Shown: positions 1 to 5,175 of the stretch, in pieces
Position numbering within the stretch: position 1 is the stretch's first letter
Layout: each line of letters opens with the position of its first letter
Assembly: GCA_013694645.1 (NCBI GenBank)
Contig: JACDBZ010000246.1
Location: 1-5,175, forward strand
Direction of reading: 5' to 3'
Source of the DNA: Chloroflexota bacterium
Lineage (GTDB): Bacteria; Chloroflexota; Limnocylindria; QHBO01
DNA: 5,175 nucleotides
The notes under the pieces: generated by a model
Told to the model about the DNA's origin: nothing
The model's database searches: none
Seen by the model: the letters and a program-made list of their open reading frames with translations, nothing else
Translations under genes and position numbers: made by a program

Positions 1-697
1 GCGGCGTCGCGGGCGAGTTCAGGTACTTCGGGCCATCGGCGTCGGGCAAGATGCGGCCGCCGAGGCCGATCGCTCGCCCGGATGCGTCACGGATCGGGAT
101 GATGATGCGGCCGCGGAAGCGGTCGTACACGCCTCCGCGGGTCGATGGACTGGCAAGCCCCGCGCCGCTCAGCTCGGCATCGGAGAATCCCTTACCGCGC
201 AGGCGCTTCGACATCGCATCCCAGGTGTTGGGGGCGTAGCCGACCATGAATCGCTCGAGGGTCGCATCCGACAGGCCACGCTCGGCCAGGTAGGCACGCG
301 CACGATCAGACTGACGCGCCTGGAGAAACACCTCCCGATACCAGGCGATGGCTGTCTCGAGCGCCTCCCGCAGACGGCGCCTGAGCCGATCCTCCCGCGC
401 GCTGTGCTCGCTGAGCTCGACGCCGGCCCTCTCCGCCAGGTGAGTGAGTGCCTCCCGAAAGTCGAGTCCATCACGACGCATCACGAACGTGAAGATGTCA
501 CCGTGCTCGCCACAGCCGAAGCAATGCCATGTCTCGCGGTCTGGCGTGACGATGAACGACGGAGTCTTCTCGGCGTGGAAGGGACACAGGCCCTTATGGA
601 CGGTGCCCGCCCGCTTGAGCGACACCGTTTCGCCGACCACATCGATGACAGGAAGCTTTGATTTGATATCGGCGACGATGCCGGATGAGGTGGGGAT
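1..697 (-). CDS. dnaG: DNA primase DnaG, N-terminal part (gene continues past the left edge)
   Basis: DnaG makes the RNA primers for lagging-strand DNA synthesis, working with the DnaB helicase at the replication fork. The visible frame contains the CHC2 zinc finger: CPFHAEKTPSF (codons near 586-554) followed by WHCFGCGEHGD, giving zinc ligands C, H, C, C with spacing Cx2H-x17-Cx2C. The conserved DFREALTHLAERAGVEL follows, then the start of the polymerase core (YDRFRGRIIIPIRD, GLGGRIL, GPKYLNSPATP). The Toprim catalytic domain and the DnaB-binding C-terminus lie outside the window. The frame is open from an upstream TAG at 764-766 to base 2. The start is uncertain. The first ATG/GTG/TTG in frame is GTG at 638-640, which would cut off the conserved segment IVADIKSKLPVIDVV and put the first zinc Cys at residue 19, against about 40 in E. 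coli. An ATC at 695-697 behind GAGGG restores near-normal length (Cys at 38) and is the start used here. Identity is certain; the 5' end is not. Confidence 0.95.
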   Translation of the reverse strand, partial: MPTSSGIVADIKSKLPVIDVVGETVSLKRAGTVHKGLCPFHAEKTPSFIVTPDRETWHCFGCGEHGDIFTFVMRRDGLDFREALTHLAERAGVELSEHSAREDRLRRRLREALETAIAWYREVFLQARQSDRARAYLAERGLSDATLERFMVGYAPNTWDAMSKRLRGKGFSDAELSGAGLASPSTRGGVYDRFRGRIIIPIRDASGRAIGLGGRILPDADGPKYLNSPATP

Positions 698-705
698 GGG
701 GCTGA

Positions 706-710
706 CCCTC
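706..710 (-). promoter_or_regulatory. Possible Shine-Dalgarno (GAGGG) for dnaG
   Basis: Read on the minus strand, GAGGG ends 8 bases before an in-frame ATC at 697-695. This is the only purine-rich, Shine-Dalgarno-like run I see in the leader. It matters because it supports an unusual start codon that restores the N-terminal helix conserved in DnaG. The match to the anti-Shine-Dalgarno core is only four bases (GAGG), so it is suggestive only. Confidence 0.35.
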
Positions 711-725
711 GCGCCGTCGCATCGG

Positions 726-780
726 CGCTTGTCAAGTGGTTTGTCAAGGACTACGACCCTATTCTAGCCGCTTGTCAAGT
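726..780. repeat. Three copies of a palindromic 9-mer (CTTGTCAAG type), probable operator cluster
   Basis: On the plus strand CTTGTCAAG occurs at 728-736 and 771-779, and a one-mismatch copy TTTGTCAAG at 740-748. The two perfect copies share a 12-base identity, CGCTTGTCAAGT, at 726-737 and 769-780. Each site is an inverted repeat, CTTG-N-CAAG. Centre-to-centre distances are 12, 31 and 43 bases, close to whole helical turns, so a bound protein would sit on roughly one face of the DNA. The sites lie between the divergent dnaG and sigma-factor genes and flank a -10-like TAGAAT of the dnaG strand. A dimeric repressor or activator site is the likeliest reading. On the minus strand each copy also contains TTGACA, so tandem -35 elements are the alternative. 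I do not recognise the cognate regulator. Confidence 0.55.
761..766 (-). promoter_or_regulatory. Candidate -10 element for dnaG (TAGAAT)
   Basis: TAGAAT on the minus strand matches five of six bases of the sigma-70 -10 consensus TATAAT. It would start transcription near 752-755, leaving a leader of about 55 bases to the ATC at 697. No good -35 lies 16-18 bases upstream (the sequence there is GGGGAC-like). The upstream TTGACA at 773-778 is only 6 bases away, too close to pair with it. Two of the three CTTGTCAAG sites would then fall at or just after the transcription start and one just before the -10, an arrangement expected of repressor operators. Confidence 0.3.
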
Positions 781-801
781 CTTCGTCCCCAGATCGTCTC
801 G

Positions 802-831
802 TTCGGTAGAGCGCCGGGCACGCGCTACACT
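802..831 (+). promoter_or_regulatory. Weak candidate promoter for the sigma/anti-sigma pair
   Basis: TACACT at 826-831 matches four of six -10 consensus bases, and TTCGGT at 802-807 is a poor -35 at an 18-base spacing. Transcription would start near 838, giving a leader of about 30 bases. The -10 overlaps an imperfect inverted repeat, GTAG-AG-CGC at 806-814 with GCGCTAC at 822-828, which could be an operator or simply chance in GC-rich DNA. An ECF-type autoregulated promoter is equally possible but I could not identify one with confidence. Confidence 0.2.
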
Positions 832-866
832 CCGCACCGGACCACACTCGACCGCACGATATTACG

Positions 867-1442
867 ATGCCGATGAAGCCAGTCGATACACAACCATCTC
901 CAACCGCCGCTCCCTTGCCCGAAGGCATTCACACGGCCTTTCGGGAGGTACACGGCCGCCGACTGCACGGATTCGCATTGCTCCTCACGCTGGGCGATCG
1001 GCCGGAAGCAGCACGGTTGGCGGGCCGAACGCTGACTGCCGCTGCGAGGAAGGTGGGTGAGCTTCGACACCCGGAGCGCGCCGCGGCCTGGCTCCGCGCG
1101 CACCTCCTCCGCAATGTTCGACGCGTGACGCGGACAGATCGTCCGGGGCCAGCAGGCATTCGTGCCCTCGCCGACCTTGGCGCCGATGCATCCGCGGTCA
1201 CCGCGCTCGGCATCCTCTCGACCCGTGAACGGGCAGCGCTGATTGCCCACGATATCGAACGCCTCGACCAGCGTGACGTGGCGACGATCCTCGGGACCGA
1301 TGGTGGGGGCGTGGAGCGAGTGATCAAGCGCGCCCGGTCCCGCTACATGGACTCCTTCGCGGCGATCAGCGCCGAGGAGCCGGCTGACGACGGGCCGCTG
1401 ATCGCCCAGATCAAGACCGCCGCAGAGCGAGCGCTCAGATGA
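867..1442 (+). CDS. ECF-like RNA polymerase sigma factor, divergent
   Basis: This 191-residue protein has the two-domain plan of extracytoplasmic-function sigma factors. Residues about 24-87 resemble region 2: a helix FREVHGRRLHGFALLLT, then ERAAAWLRAHLLRNVRR, which parallels the usual 'AWLxxIARNxxxDxxRR'. Residues about 112-165 are a clear sigma region 4 with a helix-turn-helix: LGILSTRERAALIAHDIERL, then DQRDVATILG and VIKRARSRY. Region 3 is absent, as in ECF factors. It would bind core RNA polymerase and recognise a -35 element. The match is imperfect: the usual acidic DAEDLVQETF core-binding stretch of region 2.2 is replaced by EAARLAGRTL. The start ATG has no visible Shine-Dalgarno sequence; a second ATG lies two codons downstream. 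Its stop overlaps the next gene's start as ATGA, so the two are translationally coupled, typical of a sigma/anti-sigma pair. The gene is divergent from dnaG and shares its 169-base upstream region. The family call is firm; the regulon is unknown. Confidence 0.8.
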   Translation: MPMKPVDTQPSPTAAPLPEGIHTAFREVHGRRLHGFALLLTLGDRPEAARLAGRTLTAAARKVGELRHPERAAAWLRAHLLRNVRRVTRTDRPGPAGIRALADLGADASAVTALGILSTRERAALIAHDIERLDQRDVATILGTDGGGVERVIKRARSRYMDSFAAISAEEPADDGPLIAQIKTAAERALR

Positions 1443-2254
1443 ATGACCTTCACGACCGATTCCGCCACTGGATTGCACTGGGTGGTCGCGATGAGCTTGC
1501 GCGGGATGTCGCAATTCACGCGTCCGGTTGCGCATCCTGCCTTCGCGGAGCCGCCGCCTTGGACGCGCTGTCCGTCATCGACCTGGGAGCGGCTCCGCCA
1601 CCACCGGCCGGAAGCGTCGGCTCGGCGGTCGCTGGCCCTCGAACGGACGGCATTCTGCGCATCGGTTCCGGAGTGGTGGCGCTGATGGTGATCGTCGTCG
1701 CGGCAGCCGTGGCATTCGGACCGCGGAACTCGCAGGCTCCCACGGAGATCGGCGGGCCAGCGGACAGCAGCCCGCCCGAAGCCGTGCTTGGAGGCCAGCT
1801 CGATCGCACGCCGGAGCCGTCGCCGTCACCCGAGGCCTCCACCACCATCGCTCTCTCCCCTTCCATCCGGAGGAGCGCTGATCCCGTCGGGAGCTTTGCC
1901 GCGAACAGCCCGACGGGTGCTCCGCAGTTCTTTGCTCCCCCCATCGGCACGCCGCGTCCCGTCAGCACGGCCACGCCGCGACCGCCAGCCGTCACTGCCG
2001 ATCCGACACCGACTGCCTCACCGACGAGTCCGCTCCCGGCAAGCGTGACGCCAACTCCCACTCCGGCCACGCCGTCACCCGATCCGACTGCGCCTCCCAC
2101 CGTCTCGCCGACGCCGACTCCTGCGCCGACTCCCACGCCGGAATCGACTCCACAGCTCGACGACTGCGAGGATGGCATCGACAACGACGGAGACGACCTG
2201 ATCGATGAATCCGACCCGGGATGTCTCCTGGACGGCAATGAGGCGTCGGCCTGA
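1439..2254 (+). CDS. Membrane zinc anti-sigma-like protein with Pro/Thr stalk and Asp-rich Cys-bracketed tip
   Basis: This 271-residue protein probably restrains the sigma factor encoded just upstream. Residues 1-45 are cytoplasmic and contain H27-x3-C31-x2-C34 (HASGCASC), the core of the zinc anti-sigma motif. Residues 75-94 (IGSGVVALMVIVVAAAVAFG) form a single membrane segment, so the C-terminus would lie outside. Residues about 120-240 are Pro/Ser/Thr-rich, becoming a TPTP-type stalk from about 188. Residues 243-262 are a Cys-bracketed tip with DGIDNDGDDLID, resembling Asp/Asn-rich calcium-binding loops and the 'DGxDNDGDGxxD...DPGC' ending found on surface proteins of several phyla. The start ATG overlaps the sigma stop by four bases (ATGA), which supports translational coupling; no strong Shine-Dalgarno is seen. 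The gene converges on ppdK with a 15-base gap. The anti-sigma role is inferred from the zinc motif, topology and position. The ligand or protease that would release the sigma factor cannot be told from sequence. Confidence 0.82.
   Translation: MNDLHDRFRHWIALGGRDELARDVAIHASGCASCLRGAAALDALSVIDLGAAPPPPAGSVGSAVAGPRTDGILRIGSGVVALMVIVVAAAVAFGPRNSQAPTEIGGPADSSPPEAVLGGQLDRTPEPSPSPEASTTIALSPSIRRSADPVGSFAANSPTGAPQFFAPPIGTPRPVSTATPRPPAVTADPTPTASPTSPLPASVTPTPTPATPSPDPTAPPTVSPTPTPAPTPTPESTPQLDDCEDGIDNDGDDLIDESDPGCLLDGNEASA
2000..2155 (+). repeat. Low-complexity Pro/Thr codon repeat in the anti-sigma gene
   Basis: The stretch is an imperfect run of CCGAC/ACTCC-type hexamers coding for alternating Thr-Pro and Ser-Pro (residues about 188-239). 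Synonymous codons are mixed (ACG, ACT, ACC, ACA; CCG, CCC, CCT), so this is a protein-level repeat rather than a clean DNA tandem array. Such stalks are typically extended, often cell-wall spanning and often O-glycosylated. Confidence 0.75.
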
Positions 2255-2259
2255 GCGCA

Positions 2260-2283
2260 GGGGTCAGGGTTACGGGTCGCGGG
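2260..2283 (+). other. Four-run G-quadruplex motif across the convergent gene junction
   Basis: G runs lie at 2260-2263, 2267-2269, 2274-2276 and 2281-2283, separated by loops of 3, 4 and 4 bases, which satisfies the canonical G3+N1-7 rule. The motif covers most of the 15-base gap between the two convergent stop codons (2254 and 2270), the ppdK stop itself and its last few codons. It would be G-rich in the 3' end of the sigma/anti-sigma transcript. No intrinsic terminator with a hairpin and U-tract is visible here, so a G-quadruplex-assisted 3' end is possible but unproven. Confidence 0.5.
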
Positions 2284-5175
2284 TCTCCGTCTTCGCGATC
2301 GCTGCCTGGGCGGCGGCCAGCCGAGCGACCGGCACGCGGAACGGCGAGCAGGACACGTAGTTCAAGCCGACTTCGTGGCAAAAGGCGATGCTCTGCGGAT
2401 CTCCGCCGTGCTCCCCACAGATCCCGATCTTCAGGTCAGGCTTCGTGGCGCGCCCCTTCTCGACGCCGATCCGCACCAGTTGCCCGATCCCCGTCACATC
2501 CAGCACCTGGAACGGGTTCTCGGGCAGCACCTTGCGATCCACGTACTGCATCAGGAACTTGCCCTCCGCATCGTCACGTGAGTAGCCGAAGCCCATCTGC
2601 GTCAGGTCGTTGGTGCCGAAGCTGAAGAACTCGGCGTGCTCGGCGATCTCATCGGCGGTGAGGGCACCGCGCGGCACCTCGATCATGGTGCCGAACTTGT
2701 AGTCGACCTGCTGACCCGACTTCTCGACGATGCGCGCCACCTCCGACTCGAGAATCCTGCGCGTTGCCCGCAGCTCGTTCACATGCCCGACCAGCGGAAT
2801 CATGATCTCCGGCAGCGGCGTCAGGCCCTCGCCCGCCACACGAGCGGCCCCGGCCAGGATGGCGCGACCCTGCATCTTGATGATGTCGGGCACCATCAGT
2901 CCCAGCCGGCACCCACGCAGTCCGAGCATCGGATTCTGCTCACGCATCGCCTCGACGGCCTGGAGAAGCTCCTCCTTGTCGGCCAGCTCCTTCTGCATGC
3001 CGGACCGATCCATCGGTGCCGATGACTTCGCCGCCTTGGCCGGTTCCGACAGCCCAAGCCTGCGCATGGCGCGCGCCGCGTCCTTCTTGCCGAAGAGCTT
3101 GACGAGGCCCACCTGGACGATTCCGGCATCCACGCCGGCCCCATGCCCGGTCAGCTCGAGCGTGGTGCGCAGGCGGGTGACATCGGCGACGAGCTCGTCG
3201 TGCGACGGAAGGAACTCGTGCAGCGGCGGGTCGATCAGCCGGATGACGACCGGCAGGCCGTCCATCGCGCGGAACAGGCCGGCGAAGTCATCGGTCTGGA
3301 GCTTCTCGAGCTCATCGAGCGCGGCGTCGAAGGTAGAGATCGCCTCGCGATCCTCGGTGGTGCGGTCGGCATCGGCCTTTGACTTGGCGGCCGTGGCAGC
3401 GTGAGCGCTCAGGATCATGCGCCGAACGGTCGGCAGCCGATCCTCCTCGAAGAACATGTGCTCGGTACGACATAGGCCGATGCCCTGGGCGCCGAAGGCG
3501 CGGGCCCGCTCGGCATCGCGCGGATAATCGGCGTTGGCCCAGACCTGCATGGTGCGAACCTCATCGGCCCATCCGAGAAGGGTCGCGAGGTCGTGCTCGT
3601 CCTCGAAGCGGGCCTCGATGGTCGGCAGCTCGCCGGCATAGATCTCGCCGGTGGTGCCGTCGATGCTGATGAGGTCGCCCTCCGCGACCGTGACCGCTCC
3701 GGCGCGCATCGTGCGCTTGGCATAGTCGATCTTGACGGACTCCGCACCGGCGACGCAGGGCAGGCCCATCGAGCGCGCGACGACGGCGGCGTGGGACGTG
3801 GCACCGCCGCGCGCGGTCAGGACGCCCCTGGCGGCGAGCATGCCGTGCACGTCATCCGGCGAAGTCTCGATCCGCACCAGGATCACATGGTTGCCGGCCT
3901 CCTTCGCCACCACGGCGCGGTCCGGGTCGAAGATGGCCTGGCCGACGGCGGCGCCGGGCGACGCATTGAGTCCCTTCCCGAGAAGCCGGTCCCCCACCTT
4001 GGCCTTGGCGATCTCGTCGAAGCGCGGCAGGAGGAGCTGGACAATCTGGGCGGGGTCGACCCGCTGGAGAGCCTCCTCCTTGGTCAGGACGCCCTCGTTG
4101 ACCATGTCGACCGCGATCTTCACGGCCGCGGGCGCGGTGCGCTTGCCGGATCGGGTCTGAAGCATGTAGAGAGTGCCGCGCTCGATGGTGAATTCGAGGT
4201 CCTGCATCTCGCGGTAGTGGCCCTCGAGCCGCTGTGCGATCTCCTCGAATTGCGCGTAGACCTCCGGCATCTCGTCGCGCATCTGGCTGATCTTGGCCGG
4301 AGTCCGCACCCCGGCCACGACGTCCTCGCCCTGCGCGTTGGTCAGGTATTCGCCGTATAGCAGCTTCTCGCCGGTGTTCGGGTCGCGGGTGAATGCCACT
4401 CCGGTGCCCGAATCGTCACCCATGTTGCCGTACACCATGGTCACGATGTTCACGGCGGTGCCGAGGTCATGCGGGATCTTGTTGTACTCGCGGTAATCGT
4501 GGGCGCGCTTCCCGAACCACGAGTCGAAGACGGCACGCACGGCCAGCTCCAGTTGCCGATACGGATCAGTCGGAAACTCCTCCCCCGTCTTCTCCTTCAC
4601 GATGTTTGCGAACTTTTCGCCGATCTCGCGCAGCTGCTCGGCGGTCAGATCGGTGTCGAGCTTGGCCTTCGTGCGCTTCTTGAGCTCGTCGAATGGCTCG
4701 TCGAAGTCCTCCGCCTTCAGGTCGAGCACGATTCGGCCGAACATGGCGACGAACCTGCGCCAGGCATCCCACGCGAAGCGCTCGTTGCCGGTGAGCCTGA
4801 TCAGCCCCTGGACCGTGTCCGGGTTGAGGCCAAGGTTGAGGACGGTGTCCATCATGCCGGGCATGCTGAAGGCAGCTCCCGAGCGCACGCTGACCAGGAG
4901 TGGGTTCTCAGGATCGCCGAAGCCCTTGCCCGTCTGCTGCTCGAGCTCCTTCATGTGAGCCACGACGCTGTCCCACAGCCCAGCCGGCATCTCCTTGCCG
5001 GCGGCGTAGTAGGCGTTGCAGGCCTCGGTCGTGATCGTGAAGCCCGGGGGGACCGGCAACCCCGCGTTTGTCATCTCGGCCAGGCCGGCGCCCTTGCCTC
5101 CGAGCGTGGAACGCATGCTCGCGTTCCCCTCAGCGAAGGTGTAGATCAGCTTGCCGTTCCTGTTGGCGGCGGTAG
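2270..5175 (-). CDS. ppdK: Pyruvate, phosphate dikinase (5' end beyond the right edge)
   Basis: PPDK interconverts pyruvate + ATP + Pi and PEP + AMP + PPi, serving gluconeogenesis or PPi-linked glycolysis in the cytoplasm. At least 968 residues are visible. The frame stays open through the ATG at 5114-5116 to the window edge (NGKLIYTFAEGNASM...), so that ATG is internal; numbers below count from it. Residues 1-340 are the ATP-grasp nucleotide-binding domain (GGKGAGLAEMT, SVRSGAAFSMPGMMDTVLNLG). Residues 380-490 are the swivelling phosphohistidine domain, with catalytic His442 in GGATSHAAVVARSMG and Thr440 in the position phosphorylated by PPDK regulatory proteins. Residues 510-948 form the PEP/pyruvate barrel: GLCRTEHMFF, VVIRLIDPPLHEFLP, NPMLGLRGCRLG, MIEVPRGAL, FGTNDLTQ, GICGEHGGDP and catalytic Cys923 in YVSCSPFRVPVARLA. 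All key catalytic residues are present. It is longer than the usual 870-900 residues because of extra sequence at about 568-605 and 640-720. No regulatory kinase gene is in the window. PEP synthase is excluded by the PPDK-type motifs and domain order. Confidence 0.98.
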   Translation of the reverse strand, partial: TAANRNGKLIYTFAEGNASMRSTLGGKGAGLAEMTNAGLPVPPGFTITTEACNAYYAAGKEMPAGLWDSVVAHMKELEQQTGKGFGDPENPLLVSVRSGAAFSMPGMMDTVLNLGLNPDTVQGLIRLTGNERFAWDAWRRFVAMFGRIVLDLKAEDFDEPFDELKKRTKAKLDTDLTAEQLREIGEKFANIVKEKTGEEFPTDPYRQLELAVRAVFDSWFGKRAHDYREYNKIPHDLGTAVNIVTMVYGNMGDDSGTGVAFTRDPNTGEKLLYGEYLTNAQGEDVVAGVRTPAKISQMRDEMPEVYAQFEEIAQRLEGHYREMQDLEFTIERGTLYMLQTRSGKRTAPAAVKIAVDMVNEGVLTKEEALQRVDPAQIVQLLLPRFDEIAKAKVGDRLLGKGLNASPGAAVGQAIFDPDRAVVAKEAGNHVILVRIETSPDDVHGMLAARGVLTARGGATSHAAVVARSMGLPCVAGAESVKIDYAKRTMRAGAVTVAEGDLISIDGTTGEIYAGELPTIEARFEDEHDLATLLGWADEVRTMQVWANADYPRDAERARAFGAQGIGLCRTEHMFFEEDRLPTVRRMILSAHAATAAKSKADADRTTEDREAISTFDAALDELEKLQTDDFAGLFRAMDGLPVVIRLIDPPLHEFLPSHDELVADVTRLRTTLELTGHGAGVDAGIVQVGLVKLFGKKDAARAMRRLGLSEPAKAAKSSAPMDRSGMQKELADKEELLQAVEAMREQNPMLGLRGCRLGLMVPDIIKMQGRAILAGAARVAGEGLTPLPEIMIPLVGHVNELRATRRILESEVARIVEKSGQQVDYKFGTMIEVPRGALTADEIAEHAEFFSFGTNDLTQMGFGYSRDDAEGKFLMQYVDRKVLPENPFQVLDVTGIGQLVRIGVEKGRATKPDLKIGICGEHGGDPQSIAFCHEVGLNYVSCSPFRVPVARLAAAQAAIAKTETRDP

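Noticed and set aside
656..722. ATG at 720-722 (minus strand) as the dnaG start
   Set aside because: It is in another frame, which ends at a TAA after 36 codons and never reaches the zinc finger; it would need a frameshift. No Shine-Dalgarno precedes it.
404..767. Plus- and minus-strand frames of 85-107 codons over the dnaG N-terminus
   Set aside because: The minus-strand frame that reads the CHC2 zinc finger explains this region fully; the others are shadows.
726..780. CRISPR or integrase attachment repeats
   Set aside because: The repeat units are only 9-12 bases with irregular 3- and 22-base gaps, and no cas genes, integrase or duplicated tRNA end is present.
825..1535. 236-codon open frame on the minus strand across the sigma gene
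   Set aside because: It is a shadow frame in GC-rich coding DNA. Its translation shows no recognisable motif, while the plus frame has clear sigma region 4 and a coupled partner.
1516..2238. 240-codon minus-strand frame with Gly/Val repeats
   Set aside because: The GVGVGAG-like repeat is simply the antisense reading of the Thr/Pro codons of the anti-sigma gene.
2255..2269. Intrinsic bidirectional terminator between the convergent genes
   Set aside because: There is no stem-loop with a T-tract in the gap or its flanks; only the G-run pattern is seen.
3593..4360. 255-codon plus-strand frame inside ppdK
   Set aside because: It is antisense to the highly conserved PPDK swivelling and ATP-binding regions; the translation is His/Asp/Gly-rich without any domain.
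5114..5116. ATG as the true start of ppdK
   Set aside because: The frame stays open upstream and encodes the conserved N-terminal segment KLIYTFAEGNAS, so the real start is outside the window.

Overview
The window comes from a GC-rich bacterium. A Chloroflexota-type soil or groundwater lineage would fit the gene content and the protein style (a Pro/Thr-stalked surface module ending in an Asp/Asn-rich, Cys-bracketed motif), but this assignment is an inference, and no rRNA or other taxonomic marker is present. Essentially all of the sequence is coding. The only sizeable intergenic stretch is the divergent region 698-866.

Layout. Positions 1 to about 697 (minus strand) hold the N-terminal part of DnaG primase, including its CHC2 zinc finger; the gene runs off the left edge. 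Positions 867-1442 and 1439-2254 (plus strand) form a translationally coupled pair: an ECF-like sigma factor and a membrane-spanning zinc anti-sigma-like protein with a long Pro/Thr-rich stalk. Positions 2270-5175 (minus strand) hold pyruvate, phosphate dikinase (PpdK), almost complete, with its N-terminus beyond the right edge. The anti-sigma and ppdK genes converge with only 15 bases between their stop codons, and a four-run G-quadruplex-type motif covers that junction.

How it fits together. ppdK and dnaG lie on the same strand in the order ppdK-dnaG. This recalls the ppdK-(dgt)-dnaG-rpoD neighbourhood known from other bacteria. The sigma/anti-sigma pair sits between them on the opposite strand, so it looks like an accessory regulatory cassette placed into a housekeeping locus. 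The sigma factor would direct RNA polymerase to a stress or envelope regulon. The anti-sigma factor would hold it at the membrane until its exported stalk and tip domain report a signal.

Most unusual points: three copies of a palindromic 9-mer (CTTGTCAAG type) around a -10-like box in the dnaG/sigma divergent region; a dnaG reading frame with no ATG/GTG/TTG start where the family alignment expects one, but an ATC behind a GAGGG; an anti-sigma protein ending in a DGIDNDGDDLID-type, Cys-bracketed putative metal-binding tip; and a PpdK with an insertion of roughly 50 residues between conserved blocks of its PEP-binding domain.
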